39,716 nucleotides of DNA from Oscillospiraceae bacterium. GTDB taxonomy: Bacteria > Bacillota > Clostridia > Oscillospirales > Ruminococcaceae. The number at the start of each line of letters is the position of its first letter. The stretch's first letter is position 1. Position numbers and translations under genes: made by a program. The DNA lies in contig JAFSCU010000011.1 in the NCBI GenBank assembly GCA_017436575.1, forward strand, positions 1 to 39,716. The letters run 5' to 3'. Positions 1 through 8,113 of the stretch are shown in pieces. The notes under the pieces are model-generated. The model searched no databases. It was given only the letters and a program-made list of their open reading frames with translations, and was not told the DNA's origin.

Positions 1-15
1 AAAAGCATTTTACGG

Positions 16-56
16 GTAAAAAAGAAGCGATACTCGGTTATCAAACCAAGTATCGC
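16..56 (-). terminator. Terminator of the prmA-nudF operon
   Basis: An 11-bp inverted repeat (arms 27-37 and 46-56, one G-U pair, 8-base loop) is followed on the minus strand by a T-rich run. It lies downstream of the last gene of the minus-strand operon. A second hairpin (92-128) lies between it and the gene. Confidence 0.7.
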
Positions 57-91
57 TAACTTTTGTTTAGCCAACCCCGTCTGACAGATGC

Positions 92-128
92 CGTAAAATA
101 GTTAAATTTTTGGTTTAACTGTTTTACG
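92..128. repeat. 15-bp inverted repeat, hairpin
   Basis: Arms 92-106 and 114-128 pair over 15 positions with one G-U pair and a 7-base loop. No T-run follows on either strand, so it is not a standard intrinsic terminator. It sits in the 3' untranslated stretch of the minus operon and may be an mRNA-end stabiliser or the scar of an element. No function can be read from it. Confidence 0.45.
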
Positions 129-165
129 AGCACCCGCCAAAACACCGCTTTAGCTTTTTATGTAT

Positions 166-702
166 TTATTTGCCCAGCAACTCTTTTGCTTTCAGCAGGG
201 CAATCAGGGTTTTGCCGTCTTTTATTGTGCCGTCCATACACATATTATAGGCCTGTTCAAAAGGCATTTTCACTGTGGTTACAAATTCATCATCGTCAGG
301 ATGAATTTCGCCGGCTGTCAGCCCTGTGGCCAGATACAGATAAATCTTTTCGCCGCAGTAACCTACAGTAGGCCACATTTCGCCCAGATTGAAATAATGC
401 TTTGCAGTAAAGCCTGTTTCTTCGCTCAGCTCTCTTTTGGCGGCTTCAAATGGGTCTTCGCCTTTTTCCAGTTTGCCCGCAGGCATTTCCAGCACCTCTT
501 CTTCAAAGGCTATGCGGTACTGGCGGATAAGGTATACATTGCCCTCATCGTCTACAGGCAGTATGGCGGCACCGCCGTTGTGCAGCACAACCTCTCTGTC
601 CTGTATTTTGCCGTTTTCCAGCTCAACCTGTCTGGTTTTTACTGTAAAAACCCTGCCGGTGAATATGGTTTCTTCGCTGATTATTTTTTCTGTGTGTGCC
701 AT
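166..702 (-). CDS. nudF: NUDIX ADP-ribose pyrophosphatase
   Basis: The 178-residue protein carries a complete Nudix box at residues 76-98: G76, E82, then R90-E91-L92 and E94-E95-T96-G97. The upstream strand with Ile-Arg-Gln-Tyr-Arg and the Glu-rich segment before the box (residues 59-75) are typical of the NudF/ADP-ribose pyrophosphatase branch. This cytosolic Mg2+-dependent branch cleaves ADP-ribose to AMP and ribose 5-phosphate. Length fits the family. It is the last gene of a five-gene minus-strand operon and starts 15 bases after aroQ, with a GGGAG ribosome site. The exact substrate is inferred from family resemblance; other nucleoside diphosphate derivatives remain possible. Confidence 0.88.
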   Translation of the reverse strand: MAHTEKIISEETIFTGRVFTVKTRQVELENGKIQDREVVLHNGGAAILPVDDEGNVYLIRQYRIAFEEEVLEMPAGKLEKGEDPFEAAKRELSEETGFTAKHYFNLGEMWPTVGYCGEKIYLYLATGLTAGEIHPDDDEFVTTVKMPFEQAYNMCMDGTIKDGKTLIALLKAKELLGK

Positions 703-717
703 TTTTACACTCCCAAA

Positions 718-987
718 TTATCTCAGGGTTTCCTGGTACTGTTTGCTCAGGTCCATCATTGTACGGAAAAATTCCAGTGCATACTGGCGGAATTCTTCAT
801 CTGTGCCGTCAGCTACTTTCTGCAGTATTGCTTCTTCTCTTTTTCTGTCCAGTGTTGGCAGGCCGTTGGCCTTTTTGTATGCTGCCACCTGGCTGGACAG
901 TTCCATTCTTTTTATAAACAGTGCCAGCATTTCATCATTGATGGCGCTGATTTCTTTTCTTATTTCTTCCAGATTCAGATTATCCAT
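718..987 (-). CDS. aroQ: Chorismate mutase, AroQ type (monofunctional)
   Basis: This is an 89-residue all-helical protein. It matches the AroQ fold: N-terminal Leu-Arg/Lys-x-x-Ile-x-x-Ile-Asn-Asp-Glu helix, a basic residue in Ile-Lys-Arg-Met, the Val-Ala-x-Tyr-Lys segment with a conserved Lys near residue 38, and a second catalytic Arg/Glu set around Asp-Arg-Lys-Arg-Glu. The family converts chorismate to prephenate at the branch to phenylalanine and tyrosine. The stand-alone form without a prephenate dehydratase or DAHP synthase partner is common in Clostridia. The start codon lies inside the end of the upstream carboxypeptidase gene (8-base overlap), with a GGGAGGAAG ribosome site, which suggests translational coupling. 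No other aromatic-pathway gene is nearby. Confidence 0.85.
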   Translation of the reverse strand: MDNLNLEEIRKEISAINDEMLALFIKRMELSSQVAAYKKANGLPTLDRKREEAILQKVADGTDEEFRQYALEFFRTMMDLSKQYQETLR

Positions 988-1789
988 TTTGTTTTACTTC
1001 CTCCCAATATTCTTCCAGTGTCAGGTCGTTGTCCATTATGTAATGTGCTACTTCCCGGCCTACATATCTGTAGTGCCATGGTTCGTAAACAATGCCTGTC
1101 ACGCTTTCCTTTGTTTTAGGGTAACGCAGTATAAAGCCGTAATCTGCACAGTTTTCCACCAGCCAGTCAAACAATGGCTGCTCTTCAAAATACTGTTCCA
1201 GTTCTCCGGTGTAACCCTGGTTTACTATATCCACCACTATACCCAGATTATGTTCACTGGTGCCAGGCACAGCCACCCATTTGGCTGCCTCTGTCTGGGC
1301 GGCCTGCTGGCTGTAACCTGCATTCAGATAGGCCTGCACTTTGTTGTTGTACAGCATTTTCTGATAATTGATTGTGCGGTGTGCACTTCTTATCAGCACA
1401 GGGTGGCCTGCATCGGCGGCATCTTTCAGCATAGCTTCCAGATGTTCCACTGCACGCACATCAAATTTGAAATCGGTGGTTACACCGTTGTTTACAATGT
1501 TTCTGGTTTCCACCTGATAGTCATCGCTCAGCGGGTTTTCCCGGTTTACCAGCAGTGTAAAATCATTTGGCTGTGGTATGGGGTTGGGTGTTGGTGTTGG
1601 CAGTGGTGTTTCCTGCGGCTGGCTTCCCACAATCTGTGAATTGCCTTCTGTTTTTACTCCTCTGCCTGTAATCAGCCCCATCAGTCCGTTTACTGCGAAA
1701 ACTGTCAGTGCTGTAAACAGCAGTGTAAAAATAATCCTGTTTCTTTTCTGCTGTCTGCGTTTTCTGCTTCTTGTCTGTCTGTTTGCCAT
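980..1789 (-). CDS. VanY/DacB-type D-Ala-D-Ala carboxypeptidase (peptidase M15B)
   Basis: The 269-residue protein has a very basic N-terminus (residues 1-18), one membrane segment (about 19-40), a Thr/Pro-rich linker (about 55-75) and a C-terminal M15B domain. Zinc-site motifs are visible: Ser-Ala-His-Arg-Thr, then Gly-Thr-Ser-Glu-His-Asn-Leu-Gly-x-x-x-Asp-Ile (H and D ligands), and the late Glu-Pro-Trp-His-Tyr-Arg-Tyr signature with the catalytic Glu and third ligand. The family trims the terminal D-Ala from peptidoglycan stems outside the membrane. It starts 8 bases after rsmE and overlaps aroQ. No van regulatory genes are present, so a housekeeping cell-wall role is more likely than glycopeptide resistance. 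Confidence 0.88.
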   Translation of the reverse strand: MANRQTRSRKRRQQKRNRIIFTLLFTALTVFAVNGLMGLITGRGVKTEGNSQIVGSQPQETPLPTPTPNPIPQPNDFTLLVNRENPLSDDYQVETRNIVNNGVTTDFKFDVRAVEHLEAMLKDAADAGHPVLIRSAHRTINYQKMLYNNKVQAYLNAGYSQQAAQTEAAKWVAVPGTSEHNLGIVVDIVNQGYTGELEQYFEEQPLFDWLVENCADYGFILRYPKTKESVTGIVYEPWHYRYVGREVAHYIMDNDLTLEEYWEEVKQNG

Positions 1790-1797
1790 ACTGTCTC

Positions 1798-2523
1798 CTA
1801 TTCCAGTTCGCCCAGGGCAAACATAACCAGGCTGGCACCTGTTACTGCCGCTGTTTCACAGCGCAGTATTCTTGCCCCCAGAACTATGTTCACAGCGCCC
1901 TTTTCTGTCATAAGGTCGGCTTCCCTCTGGGAAAAACCACCTTCGCTGCCTATGATTATAGCCACATTTTCACAGCCGGAAAAATCAATTTCACTCAATT
2001 TTTCACTGCCCTGCTCATAAAACAGTATAACCTTGTCATACTCTGGCAGCTGCCCCAGAATTTCTTTGAATGTATGGGTTCTTTCCACTGTCATTGGTGC
2101 ACTGCGGCCGGACTGTTTGCAGGCTTCGTCACTGATTTTCTGCAGACGGCTTATTTTGTTGTCGTCTTTTTTGCTTTTCTGTGCCACACAGTATTCGCTG
2201 ACAAAAGGCACCAGGCGCACAGCACCCAGCTCGCACATTTTCTGTGTTATAAATTCCAGTTTGTCACTTTTTGGCAGTGCCATATACACTGTCATTTTCT
2301 TTGTCGGTTCAGCAGGGTTTTTCTCTTTTGACAGCACATCGAAGGTTATGCTGTCTTTTTCCACTGCTGTTGCCTGTGCAGTATAGTCCCAGCCGCTTCT
2401 GTCGGTGAGAATAACCCGGTCGCCGGGTTTTATGCGCATCACCTTTATCAGATGGGCTGCTTCCGGTCCTGTTACAGTGGCGGTGTTCCGGTTTATGTCC
2501 GTTAAAAAATATCTATGTGCCAT
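1798..2523 (-). CDS. rsmE: 16S rRNA m3U1498 methyltransferase
   Basis: The 241-residue protein has a PUA-like N-terminal domain (about 1-70) and a SPOUT/trefoil-knot methyltransferase domain. The knot is marked by Ile-Ile-Gly-Ser-Glu-Gly-Gly-Phe and, further on, Leu-Gly-x-Arg-Ile-Leu-Arg-x-Glu-Thr-Ala, which binds S-adenosylmethionine. RsmE methylates N3 of U1498 in 16S rRNA. It follows prmA by 55 bases; the prmA-rsmE pair is a conserved arrangement in Firmicutes and supports both calls. Length is normal. Confidence 0.95.
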   Translation of the reverse strand: MAHRYFLTDINRNTATVTGPEAAHLIKVMRIKPGDRVILTDRSGWDYTAQATAVEKDSITFDVLSKEKNPAEPTKKMTVYMALPKSDKLEFITQKMCELGAVRLVPFVSEYCVAQKSKKDDNKISRLQKISDEACKQSGRSAPMTVERTHTFKEILGQLPEYDKVILFYEQGSEKLSEIDFSGCENVAIIIGSEGGFSQREADLMTEKGAVNIVLGARILRCETAAVTGASLVMFALGELE

Positions 2524-2578
2524 ATTATTGATTATAGAACTTTCCTTTTGAATAATTTGTCAGAACAGGCAATGGGAA

Positions 2579-3490
2579 TCAGTGAGTTGCTTCAATACAT
2601 ACCCAGCCGTTCTTTTCGTGGATTTTCAGAATTTCAAAACCCAGATTTTCCAGGCAGGCCACTACTTCGTCTTTTCTTGTGTCGATAATACCGCTGGTGA
2701 TGTACAGGCCGCCTTTTTTCAGGAACTGTGGCACCACGCCGGACAGCATCATTACAGCATTTGCCACAATGTTTGCCACAACAATATCGTATGTGCCGCT
2801 GGCCTGGTCTGCCAGGTCGCCAACCTTGATTTCAAATTTGTCTTCCACGCCGTTCAGCTGTGCGTTTTCTATGGCCACTTTTACAGCAGTAGGGTCAATA
2901 TCCACACCTTCCACATCAGCAGCACCCAGCAGAATAGCGCCTATACCCAGAATACCGCTGCCGGTGCCAACATCCAGAACTCTTTCGCCGCCTTTGATTT
3001 CTCTGTCCAGCACTTCCAGACACAGGTATGTGGTTTCGTGTGTGCCTGTGCCGAATGCCATACCAGGGTCCAGTTTCAGCACTTTACGGTCTGTTTCATA
3101 ATTTTCCCAGCTTGGACATACAGCCAGATTGTTGCCGATATCCATTGGGTGATAATATTTTTTCCAGCCTGTTTCCCAGTCTTCCTGGTTGATGAATACC
3201 ACTTCACATCTGTATTCTACCCCCAGGGCGTCCAGTCTGCTTTCCAGTGTCAGGCGGGCATTCTGTGCATCCAGTTCAGGTGAAATATAGTGATGAACGA
3301 TAATTTCGTTTCTGTCTTTTTCCAGCAAATCCTGCTCAATCAGGTCTACATGGGCGATTTCCTCCACCTGCTGTTCCAGGTCGGAATAGTCTTCTATCTG
3401 CACACCCATCGGGCAGACTTCTGCTGAAACAAAATCAAAAATATCTTCAAACTTTTTGTCAGTAATAATTTTAATATCAGTCCACTGCAT
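2579..3490 (-). CDS. prmA: Ribosomal protein L11 methyltransferase
   Basis: The 303-residue protein has an N-terminal substrate-recognition domain (about 1-110) and a Rossmann methyltransferase domain with Val-Leu-Asp-Val-Gly-Thr-Gly-Ser-Gly-Ile-Leu-Gly at about residues 170-181. A downstream Val-Ala-Asn-Ile motif takes the place of the N/D-P-P-Y motif, as is usual for PrmA. It trimethylates ribosomal protein L11 using S-adenosylmethionine. First gene of the minus-strand operon; an AAGGAG ribosome site precedes the ATG, and a TATAAT-rich stretch about 30-45 bases upstream is the likely promoter region, although no good -35 hexamer is visible. Confidence 0.95.
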   Translation of the reverse strand: MQWTDIKIITDKKFEDIFDFVSAEVCPMGVQIEDYSDLEQQVEEIAHVDLIEQDLLEKDRNEIIVHHYISPELDAQNARLTLESRLDALGVEYRCEVVFINQEDWETGWKKYYHPMDIGNNLAVCPSWENYETDRKVLKLDPGMAFGTGTHETTYLCLEVLDREIKGGERVLDVGTGSGILGIGAILLGAADVEGVDIDPTAVKVAIENAQLNGVEDKFEIKVGDLADQASGTYDIVVANIVANAVMMLSGVVPQFLKKGGLYITSGIIDTRKDEVVACLENLGFEILKIHEKNGWVCIEATH

Positions 3491-3550
3491 AGTTAAATCT
3501 CCTTATTAACATTAAATTATATTATATCATAAATAAATGGGTTTTCATAG

Positions 3551-3578
3551 AGAAAACACCTGCTTTCAGGCAGGTGTT
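3551..3578 (-). terminator. Terminator after the 620-residue glycosyltransferase gene
   Basis: Arms 3555-3563 and 3570-3578 form a 9-bp perfect stem with a 6-base loop. On the minus strand it is followed by TTTTCTCT. It separates the glycosyltransferase gene from the prmA operon. Confidence 0.75.
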
Positions 3579-3583
3579 AGGGG

Positions 3584-5446
3584 TTAATTTTTTATTAAGT
3601 TGAAAAGCTTTGTAAGTTTGTTTAAAAATGGTGCGTCCTGGGCATCTATCACGAAACGCTGCACACTGCCGTAATCATCTGTTTGGCTTTGCAGTTTTGC
3701 AGGCCCAAACCAGTTTGCGATTCTTGCAAAAAATGTAGAAAGCCCACTTAATGCCTGGATAAAAGGTGCCGCAATGCGATAAGCTTTGGAGTTTTCTATT
3801 TGTGTAGCGGTATCCTGTAGAAGGAGAAAGTCTTGTTTATAGTTTTCTTTCTGAGAGAGCATTGTAAGACTTATTATTTCTTTTGCAGAAAAGACAACGG
3901 TATATTTTTCTGCTTTTTCCAATAAATGGAAAAGGTTATCTGGTTGTATCCTAGAATGCGCAATAACGAGGGTTTTTTCTGTGGATGCAATTTCACATTC
4001 CTGTGCATATCTCATAATTAATTCTGTTATTGCCAAATCATTTAAAGAAACATCAAAACCGCCGTATTGGTCATAAAGAGAAGAATGAAACATTAGAGCT
4101 TCTGAAGGTAAGTTCCGTTCTGCATAAAATTTAATACGTGTTATATCTTTTGCAGACATATTTGTTGGCTTTGTATTTTCGTCTTTGGCAGCTGCACTGC
4201 AGCAAAGAATTTTGCTGTCAGGGTTATGGTAAGCCAGAACTGACATCTGTTCTACAAAATCAGCAAACAATAAATTCCCTTCATTTATAAAAGTTATATA
4301 TTGTGAGTCGATTTTTTCCAGTGCCCTGTTTACTGTGGATAAAATGTTTTCGTTGCCTACTGGTGCGAAATAATGAATATCCAGCTTTTGCCGGAAGTCA
4401 AGTGCTTTGGCTGAACCGATAACAATTACAGAAAAATCTTTTTTTGTCTGATTAGCCATACTTGTAAGGGTGGCGAACAGTTTATCGGTGTTGCCGTCTG
4501 ATTTTACAATAAAAGTTATGGATATTGGCTTGTTAAATTTTGATACAGCAAAGCTTTCTCCCAGGCGGATAAATTCATATCCGCTTTCAAAATTGAATTG
4601 TACACCGCTGTTTTTTACATTTTCATTATAAAATTTGCGGTAGTCTTTACGGTGCTTATCAACATCTGCCAACAGTTTGTCCGCCAAAGTGGCGGCAAAT
4701 TCATTCTTATCCAGCAATGGTTGCCAACTTCTGCGCAGTTCTTTCCATTTTGCCAATTCTTTATCATCTGCATATTTTAGTCGCAATATCTTTTCGCCTG
4801 CCAACTGACCTGCAATCTGGGTAGGCTTCATTTCAGTCACATCAGGTATGAAATGCTGCGTGGTGGCATGTGGCAGATATTTTATACTGTAACCGGCCAG
4901 ACGTATTCTCCATGACAGGTCCACGTCTTCACAGTACATAAATATTCTTTCATCAAAGCCCCCTGTCTTTTCAAACACTTCCCTTTTCAGCGCCAGTGCA
5001 GCACCGGATGCCCAGCTGGTTTCCAGTGTTACAGGGTTGTAGTATTTAGGGTGTTCATAAGGCAGCTGACGCAGCTCAAATGCACCCACAGTTTCTGGGC
5101 TGCTTTCAACTTCATTGCTGAGAATAGTAAAAGCATCAGGATCAATAGCAGTATCCACGTTGTAGAACAATACAACATCGCCACTGCCGGCCTGGGCAGA
5201 TAGATTGCTGGCAACGCCAAAACCAGCATTATAGCCGGTCTGCAAAATTTTAAAATTACCGAACAGATTGCCTGTTTTCACTTTGTGACTTTCCAATGTA
5301 GCCAATGTCTCATCAGTGGAAGCATTATCAGTAAAATACAGATGCAGTTTCTTTTTGTCATAATTAACATTTGTTATTGCGTCAAAGAATTTTTCGAACC
5401 ATTTTGATGAATTATAAGTACAACAACAAATATCTATGTCTATCAT
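3584..5446 (-). CDS. Two-domain GT2 glycosyltransferase, second domain degenerate
   Basis: The 620-residue protein has two GT-A domains in tandem. Domain 1 (about 1-250) has the GT2 set: Asp-Asn-Ala-Ser-Thr-Asp-Glu, the Asn-Val-Asp-Thr version of the DXD motif, and Glu-Asp-Val-Asp-Leu-Ser-Trp-Arg, close to rhamnosyltransferase-like GT2 enzymes. Domain 2 (about 305-480) keeps the fold pattern, but the DXD position reads Ile-Asn-Glu-Gly-Asn, so it is probably not catalytic. The C-terminal tail (about 480-620) has no recognised domain. The gene is a compositional mosaic: the part encoding domain 1 is clearly richer in GC than the part encoding domain 2. It starts 21 bases after the 205-residue GT gene. 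Cell-surface glycan synthesis is the inferred role; donor and acceptor are unknown. Confidence 0.8.
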   Translation of the reverse strand: MIDIDICCCTYNSSKWFEKFFDAITNVNYDKKKLHLYFTDNASTDETLATLESHKVKTGNLFGNFKILQTGYNAGFGVASNLSAQAGSGDVVLFYNVDTAIDPDAFTILSNEVESSPETVGAFELRQLPYEHPKYYNPVTLETSWASGAALALKREVFEKTGGFDERIFMYCEDVDLSWRIRLAGYSIKYLPHATTQHFIPDVTEMKPTQIAGQLAGEKILRLKYADDKELAKWKELRRSWQPLLDKNEFAATLADKLLADVDKHRKDYRKFYNENVKNSGVQFNFESGYEFIRLGESFAVSKFNKPISITFIVKSDGNTDKLFATLTSMANQTKKDFSVIVIGSAKALDFRQKLDIHYFAPVGNENILSTVNRALEKIDSQYITFINEGNLLFADFVEQMSVLAYHNPDSKILCCSAAAKDENTKPTNMSAKDITRIKFYAERNLPSEALMFHSSLYDQYGGFDVSLNDLAITELIMRYAQECEIASTEKTLVIAHSRIQPDNLFHLLEKAEKYTVVFSAKEIISLTMLSQKENYKQDFLLLQDTATQIENSKAYRIAAPFIQALSGLSTFFARIANWFGPAKLQSQTDDYGSVQRFVIDAQDAPFLNKLTKLFNLIKN

Positions 5447-5467
5447 AATTTAACTCCCAAAAAATAA

Positions 5468-6085
5468 TTATTCAATACATACAAACAGCAGCGGTTCATC
5501 TGTAATTGTCACTTTGCGGCAGTTTTTTGCCAGTTTCTGCACAATGCCTGTTTCTATTGTATCTTCGCTGGCCAGCGGTCTGCATTTTTCCAGCATAGTG
5601 CGGCGGTACAGTTTGTTTTCAAAGTAGTTGTGCATTTCCACGCTGACCACATCGCCGTCTGTAAGTTTGCCCATATATTCGTCTGCTGTCAGTGTCTGGG
5701 GGTGATACATCATCAGCGGCACACCCACCTGGCTCAACAGTGTTTCCCGCTGAATGCCCACATAGCCGCACCCGGCCATATCAGCATCTTCACCGCACAT
5801 ATCAGTCATCTTTTCAGCAAAGAAAGGGGAAAAACAGTGCACACTGTCAATAAAGCATACAAAATCACCCTGAGCCCAGTCCAGAGCTGTTTCCAGCATA
5901 TCAGAAATATCGTCCAGACAGGTGTAATATTTTGCGGTGATGCCATCGGCAGTAATTTCCTGCATATCGCGCATACCGACCACTATAATTTCATAGTCTT
6001 CCATTGTCTGCAACGCCACAGACTGCATACATCTTTCAAAGGTGGACTCATCATAACAGTCCATTATAACAAAAGTAACTTTCAT
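5468..6085 (-). CDS. Short GT2-like protein lacking the DXD motif
   Basis: The 205-residue protein begins like a GT2 enzyme (Val-Thr-Phe-Val-Ile-Met-Asp-Cys-Tyr, then Cys-Met-Gln-Ser-Val-Ala-Leu-Gln-Thr-Met-Glu-Asp-Tyr-Glu-Ile-Ile-Val-Val), as in the common initial strand-helix unit. The expected Asp-x-Asp after Phe-Ile-Asp is Asp-Ser-Val-His, and the protein is about 50-100 residues shorter than a normal GT2 domain. It may be a non-catalytic partner of the neighbouring enzymes or a decayed copy. The ribosome site GGGGGAATT precedes ATG at 6085. It is transcribed divergently from the 546-residue GT gene and just upstream of the 620-residue one, with which it probably forms an operon. Confidence 0.65.
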   Translation of the reverse strand: MKVTFVIMDCYDESTFERCMQSVALQTMEDYEIIVVGMRDMQEITADGITAKYYTCLDDISDMLETALDWAQGDFVCFIDSVHCFSPFFAEKMTDMCGEDADMAGCGYVGIQRETLLSQVGVPLMMYHPQTLTADEYMGKLTDGDVVSVEMHNYFENKLYRRTMLEKCRPLASEDTIETGIVQKLAKNCRKVTITDEPLLFVCIE

Positions 6086-6110
6086 ATAATTCCCCCAAAA
6101 TTTCTTATTA

Positions 6111-6139
6111 TTGATTATTATAACATTATTTAGTATACT
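6111..6139 (+). promoter_or_regulatory. Sigma-A promoter for the plus-strand GT gene
   Basis: TTGATT (6111-6116), a 17-base spacer and TATACT (6134-6139) lie about 20 bases before the ATG. The interval is shared with the divergent minus-strand GT gene. Confidence 0.75.
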
Positions 6140-6158
6140 TGCAATAGAGGTAATTTTT

Positions 6159-7796
6159 ATGAAATATGAAGTAATTTATTTTTCAAAATACAATATGTCG
6201 GCGGCAAAACAGGCAGCCGGAAAAGCTGGTGCTGACTGGCTTTTGTTTGTGCAGCAGGGTGGTGCCCTGACAGATGATTCACCAGTCCGGCTGGAAAAAT
6301 ATGTGGCAATGGCAGATGAAAAAACTGTTGCTTTTGAACTGCACACTGAACCTGTGGCCACAGGCAGACACACCGACCCTGTAACTCTGGAGATTATGTG
6401 GGCGGATCCTGGTGCTGTTCTCATAAAACGTTCTGCTTTTATGCAGGTGGGTGGTTTTGACCCTGCCTTCAATCTGCTGGCGTTTATAGATCTTTCGTGG
6501 CGACTTCGCAGTGCAGGTTATACTTTGCAGGCATGTCCTTTGGCGGCAGTAAAGGTGAATGAAGTTCCAGACGAAAGATATGAATATATTTATAGCGAGT
6601 ATGAACGACTGCTTTTGGGTATCAAATGGGGCAGGGGTGCACAGGCAAGGGCGGAATTTGAACAGACGCTGAAAGCACCACGCCATTTTGATGGTGTAAG
6701 AAAAGAACTGGCAAAGCTGTATGCACAGCACTTTTTAAAAACCGCGACCCTTAAAAAGTTTCGGAAAACAGAGTTGTTCAATCCGTTGGTGTGCGACTTT
6801 TCACGGCATTATGGCCCATGGCGTGGACAGTCAGAGATGATGAGAATCCGGGTTGAACCGCTGGTTTCTGTAGTCATCCGCACCCATAAACGTAAAGAGG
6901 TTTTGCGACGCACACTGATGTGCCTGCGCAATCAGATTTATAAAAACTTTGAAATCGTTATTGTAGAGGATGGCGAAAATACAGCTGAAGAAATGGTAAA
7001 AACTGATTTTGCCGATCTGAATATAAATTATTACGCCACAGGTAAAAATGTAGGACGCGGCAGGGCAGGAAATATCGGCATAGAAAGAGCCAAAGGCCAG
7101 TTTGTTTCTTTCCTTGATGATGATGATTTCTATTATGCTGATCATATTTCTTCCTTTGTGGATTTTTTTGAAAAGAATCCACAAATTGATCTGGCGGTCA
7201 GTGGCGGAATGGCCTATAAAACGGATATTTTGTCTTTGGATCCATATCAGTTTACTGTGGAAGAAACATACCCTATTCTTTTTGACCATATAACCTTGAT
7301 GGATATGTGTGTGAGATGCCGTGTGCCTATGCCGTGTGGTATGTTCCGCAGAGAAATGTATAATAAATTCGGCGGAATGCATGAAGCCATTGGTGGCGAT
7401 GAAGACTGGCATATGTGGTTGAAATATATGGCATGGGGTAATCGTGCCAATAAAAATGGTGATGACATCCATCGCTCGCTCAGCCTTTTTGGTTATCCGG
7501 CAAATGAGCAGGCGGCGCAGAAAAGGGAGGACGCCTATAGGGTTTTTGACAGAATAATGCTGTATGATGAAAGCCTTGTATTTGATGTTCACGGCAGTGA
7601 AATCCGCCAGTGGGAAGAATATGTAAAAGCAGACATAAATCATCTGAAAAATATTGGCCAGCTGTCACAGTTCCTGGTAAATCTCAAACCGCTGGATGTG
7701 GCAAAGCTGGAATACAACCCTGACGGTGAAAATAAAATATCTGCCAGACAGATAAACAACTATTATTACTGGCTGGTAGAAGAATATTCAAAATAA
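6159..7796 (+). CDS. Two-domain GT2 glycosyltransferase, first domain degenerate
   Basis: The start at 6159 is chosen because AGAGG sits 8 bases upstream; an in-frame ATG at 6111 lies in the promoter. The product has 545 residues. Residues 1-170 form a reduced GT-A remnant that keeps the acceptor-side block (Asp-Pro-Val-Thr-Leu-Glu-x-x-Trp-Ala and Asp-Leu-Ser-Trp-Arg-Leu-Arg-x-Ala-Gly-Tyr) also seen in the 620-residue enzyme, but has lost the nucleotide-binding half. Residues about 230-450 are a full GT2 domain with Val-Ser-Val-Val-Ile-Arg-Thr-His, Glu-Asp-Gly-Glu, and the metal-binding Phe-Leu-Asp-Asp-Asp-Asp. It is probably cytosolic, making a surface polysaccharide or glycoprotein glycan. 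No terminator is obvious before the tRNA promoter. Confidence 0.8.
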   Translation: MKYEVIYFSKYNMSAAKQAAGKAGADWLLFVQQGGALTDDSPVRLEKYVAMADEKTVAFELHTEPVATGRHTDPVTLEIMWADPGAVLIKRSAFMQVGGFDPAFNLLAFIDLSWRLRSAGYTLQACPLAAVKVNEVPDERYEYIYSEYERLLLGIKWGRGAQARAEFEQTLKAPRHFDGVRKELAKLYAQHFLKTATLKKFRKTELFNPLVCDFSRHYGPWRGQSEMMRIRVEPLVSVVIRTHKRKEVLRRTLMCLRNQIYKNFEIVIVEDGENTAEEMVKTDFADLNINYYATGKNVGRGRAGNIGIERAKGQFVSFLDDDDFYYADHISSFVDFFEKNPQIDLAVSGGMAYKTDILSLDPYQFTVEETYPILFDHITLMDMCVRCRVPMPCGMFRREMYNKFGGMHEAIGGDEDWHMWLKYMAWGNRANKNGDDIHRSLSLFGYPANEQAAQKREDAYRVFDRIMLYDESLVFDVHGSEIRQWEEYVKADINHLKNIGQLSQFLVNLKPLDVAKLEYNPDGENKISARQINNYYYWLVEEYSK

Positions 7797-7809
7797 TTTA
7801 AAAAAATGC

Positions 7810-7838
7810 TTGACAAAACAGCAACTTGGTGCTAATAT
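7810..7838 (+). promoter_or_regulatory. Sigma-A promoter of tRNA-Arg
   Basis: TTGACA (7810-7815), a 17-base spacer and TAATAT (7833-7838) end 13 bases before the tRNA. Confidence 0.88.
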
Positions 7839-7851
7839 TATTAGTGCATTA

Positions 7852-7928
7852 GCGCTAGTAGCTCAGCTGGATAGAGTGCTTGACTACGAATCAAGAGGTC
7901 AGGGGTTCGAGTCCCTTCTAGCGCACCA
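7852..7928 (+). tRNA. tRNA-Arg (anticodon ACG)
   Basis: The acceptor stem GCGCTAG pairs with CTAGCGC. The anticodon stem CTTGA/TCAAG holds the loop CTACGAA with anticodon ACG. The T-arm has the TTCGAGT loop, the discriminator is A, and CCA is encoded (7926-7928). A34 would be edited to inosine, reading CGN codons. Its last 21 bases are repeated exactly at 8093-8113. Confidence 0.95.
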
Positions 7929-7930
7929 AA

Positions 7931-7964
7931 AAATAACAGGTACTTTTGTACCTGTTATTTTTTT
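7931..7964 (+). terminator. Terminator of tRNA-Arg
   Basis: A 13-bp stem (7931-7943 with 7948-7960) with a TTTT loop is followed by a T-run, starting 2 bases after the CCA end. Confidence 0.9.
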
Positions 7965-7975
7965 GTACCGATTTT

Positions 7976-8113
7976 GAGGACTCGAACCCGAGAGGGTTTT
8001 GCCGTTAAAAAAACAGTGTAGCACACTGTTTTTAGGCAAAAGAGCCGAGCGCCCAAGCGAGGCCAGTTAGCGCTTGCCGAAGGTAAGAGCGGCGAGTCCC
8101 TTCTAGCGCACCA
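7976..8113 (+). repeat. tRNA-linked structured repeat, module 1
   Basis: The module begins with the perfect reverse complement of the tRNA-Arg T-arm (12 bases, 7978-7989 against 7903-7914) and ends with an exact copy of the last 21 bases of tRNA-Arg including CCA (8093-8113). Inside are nested stems: 7997-8003 with 8035-8041, and 8009-8019 with 8023-8033. The outer bases 7978-7984 also pair with 8093-8099. A homologous second module follows. There is no long reading frame. It may be a small mobile or satellite element inserted at the tRNA 3' end, or a structured RNA; the sequence does not decide which. Confidence 0.75.

Noticed and set aside
160-1119. A long plus-strand frame opposite the nudF-aroQ genes
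   Set aside because: The minus-strand genes have clear family motifs, ribosome sites and tight operon spacing; the plus frame has none.
980-1789. A vancomycin-resistance vanY
   Set aside because: No vanR, vanS, vanH, vanA or vanX gene is near; the gene is within a housekeeping operon.
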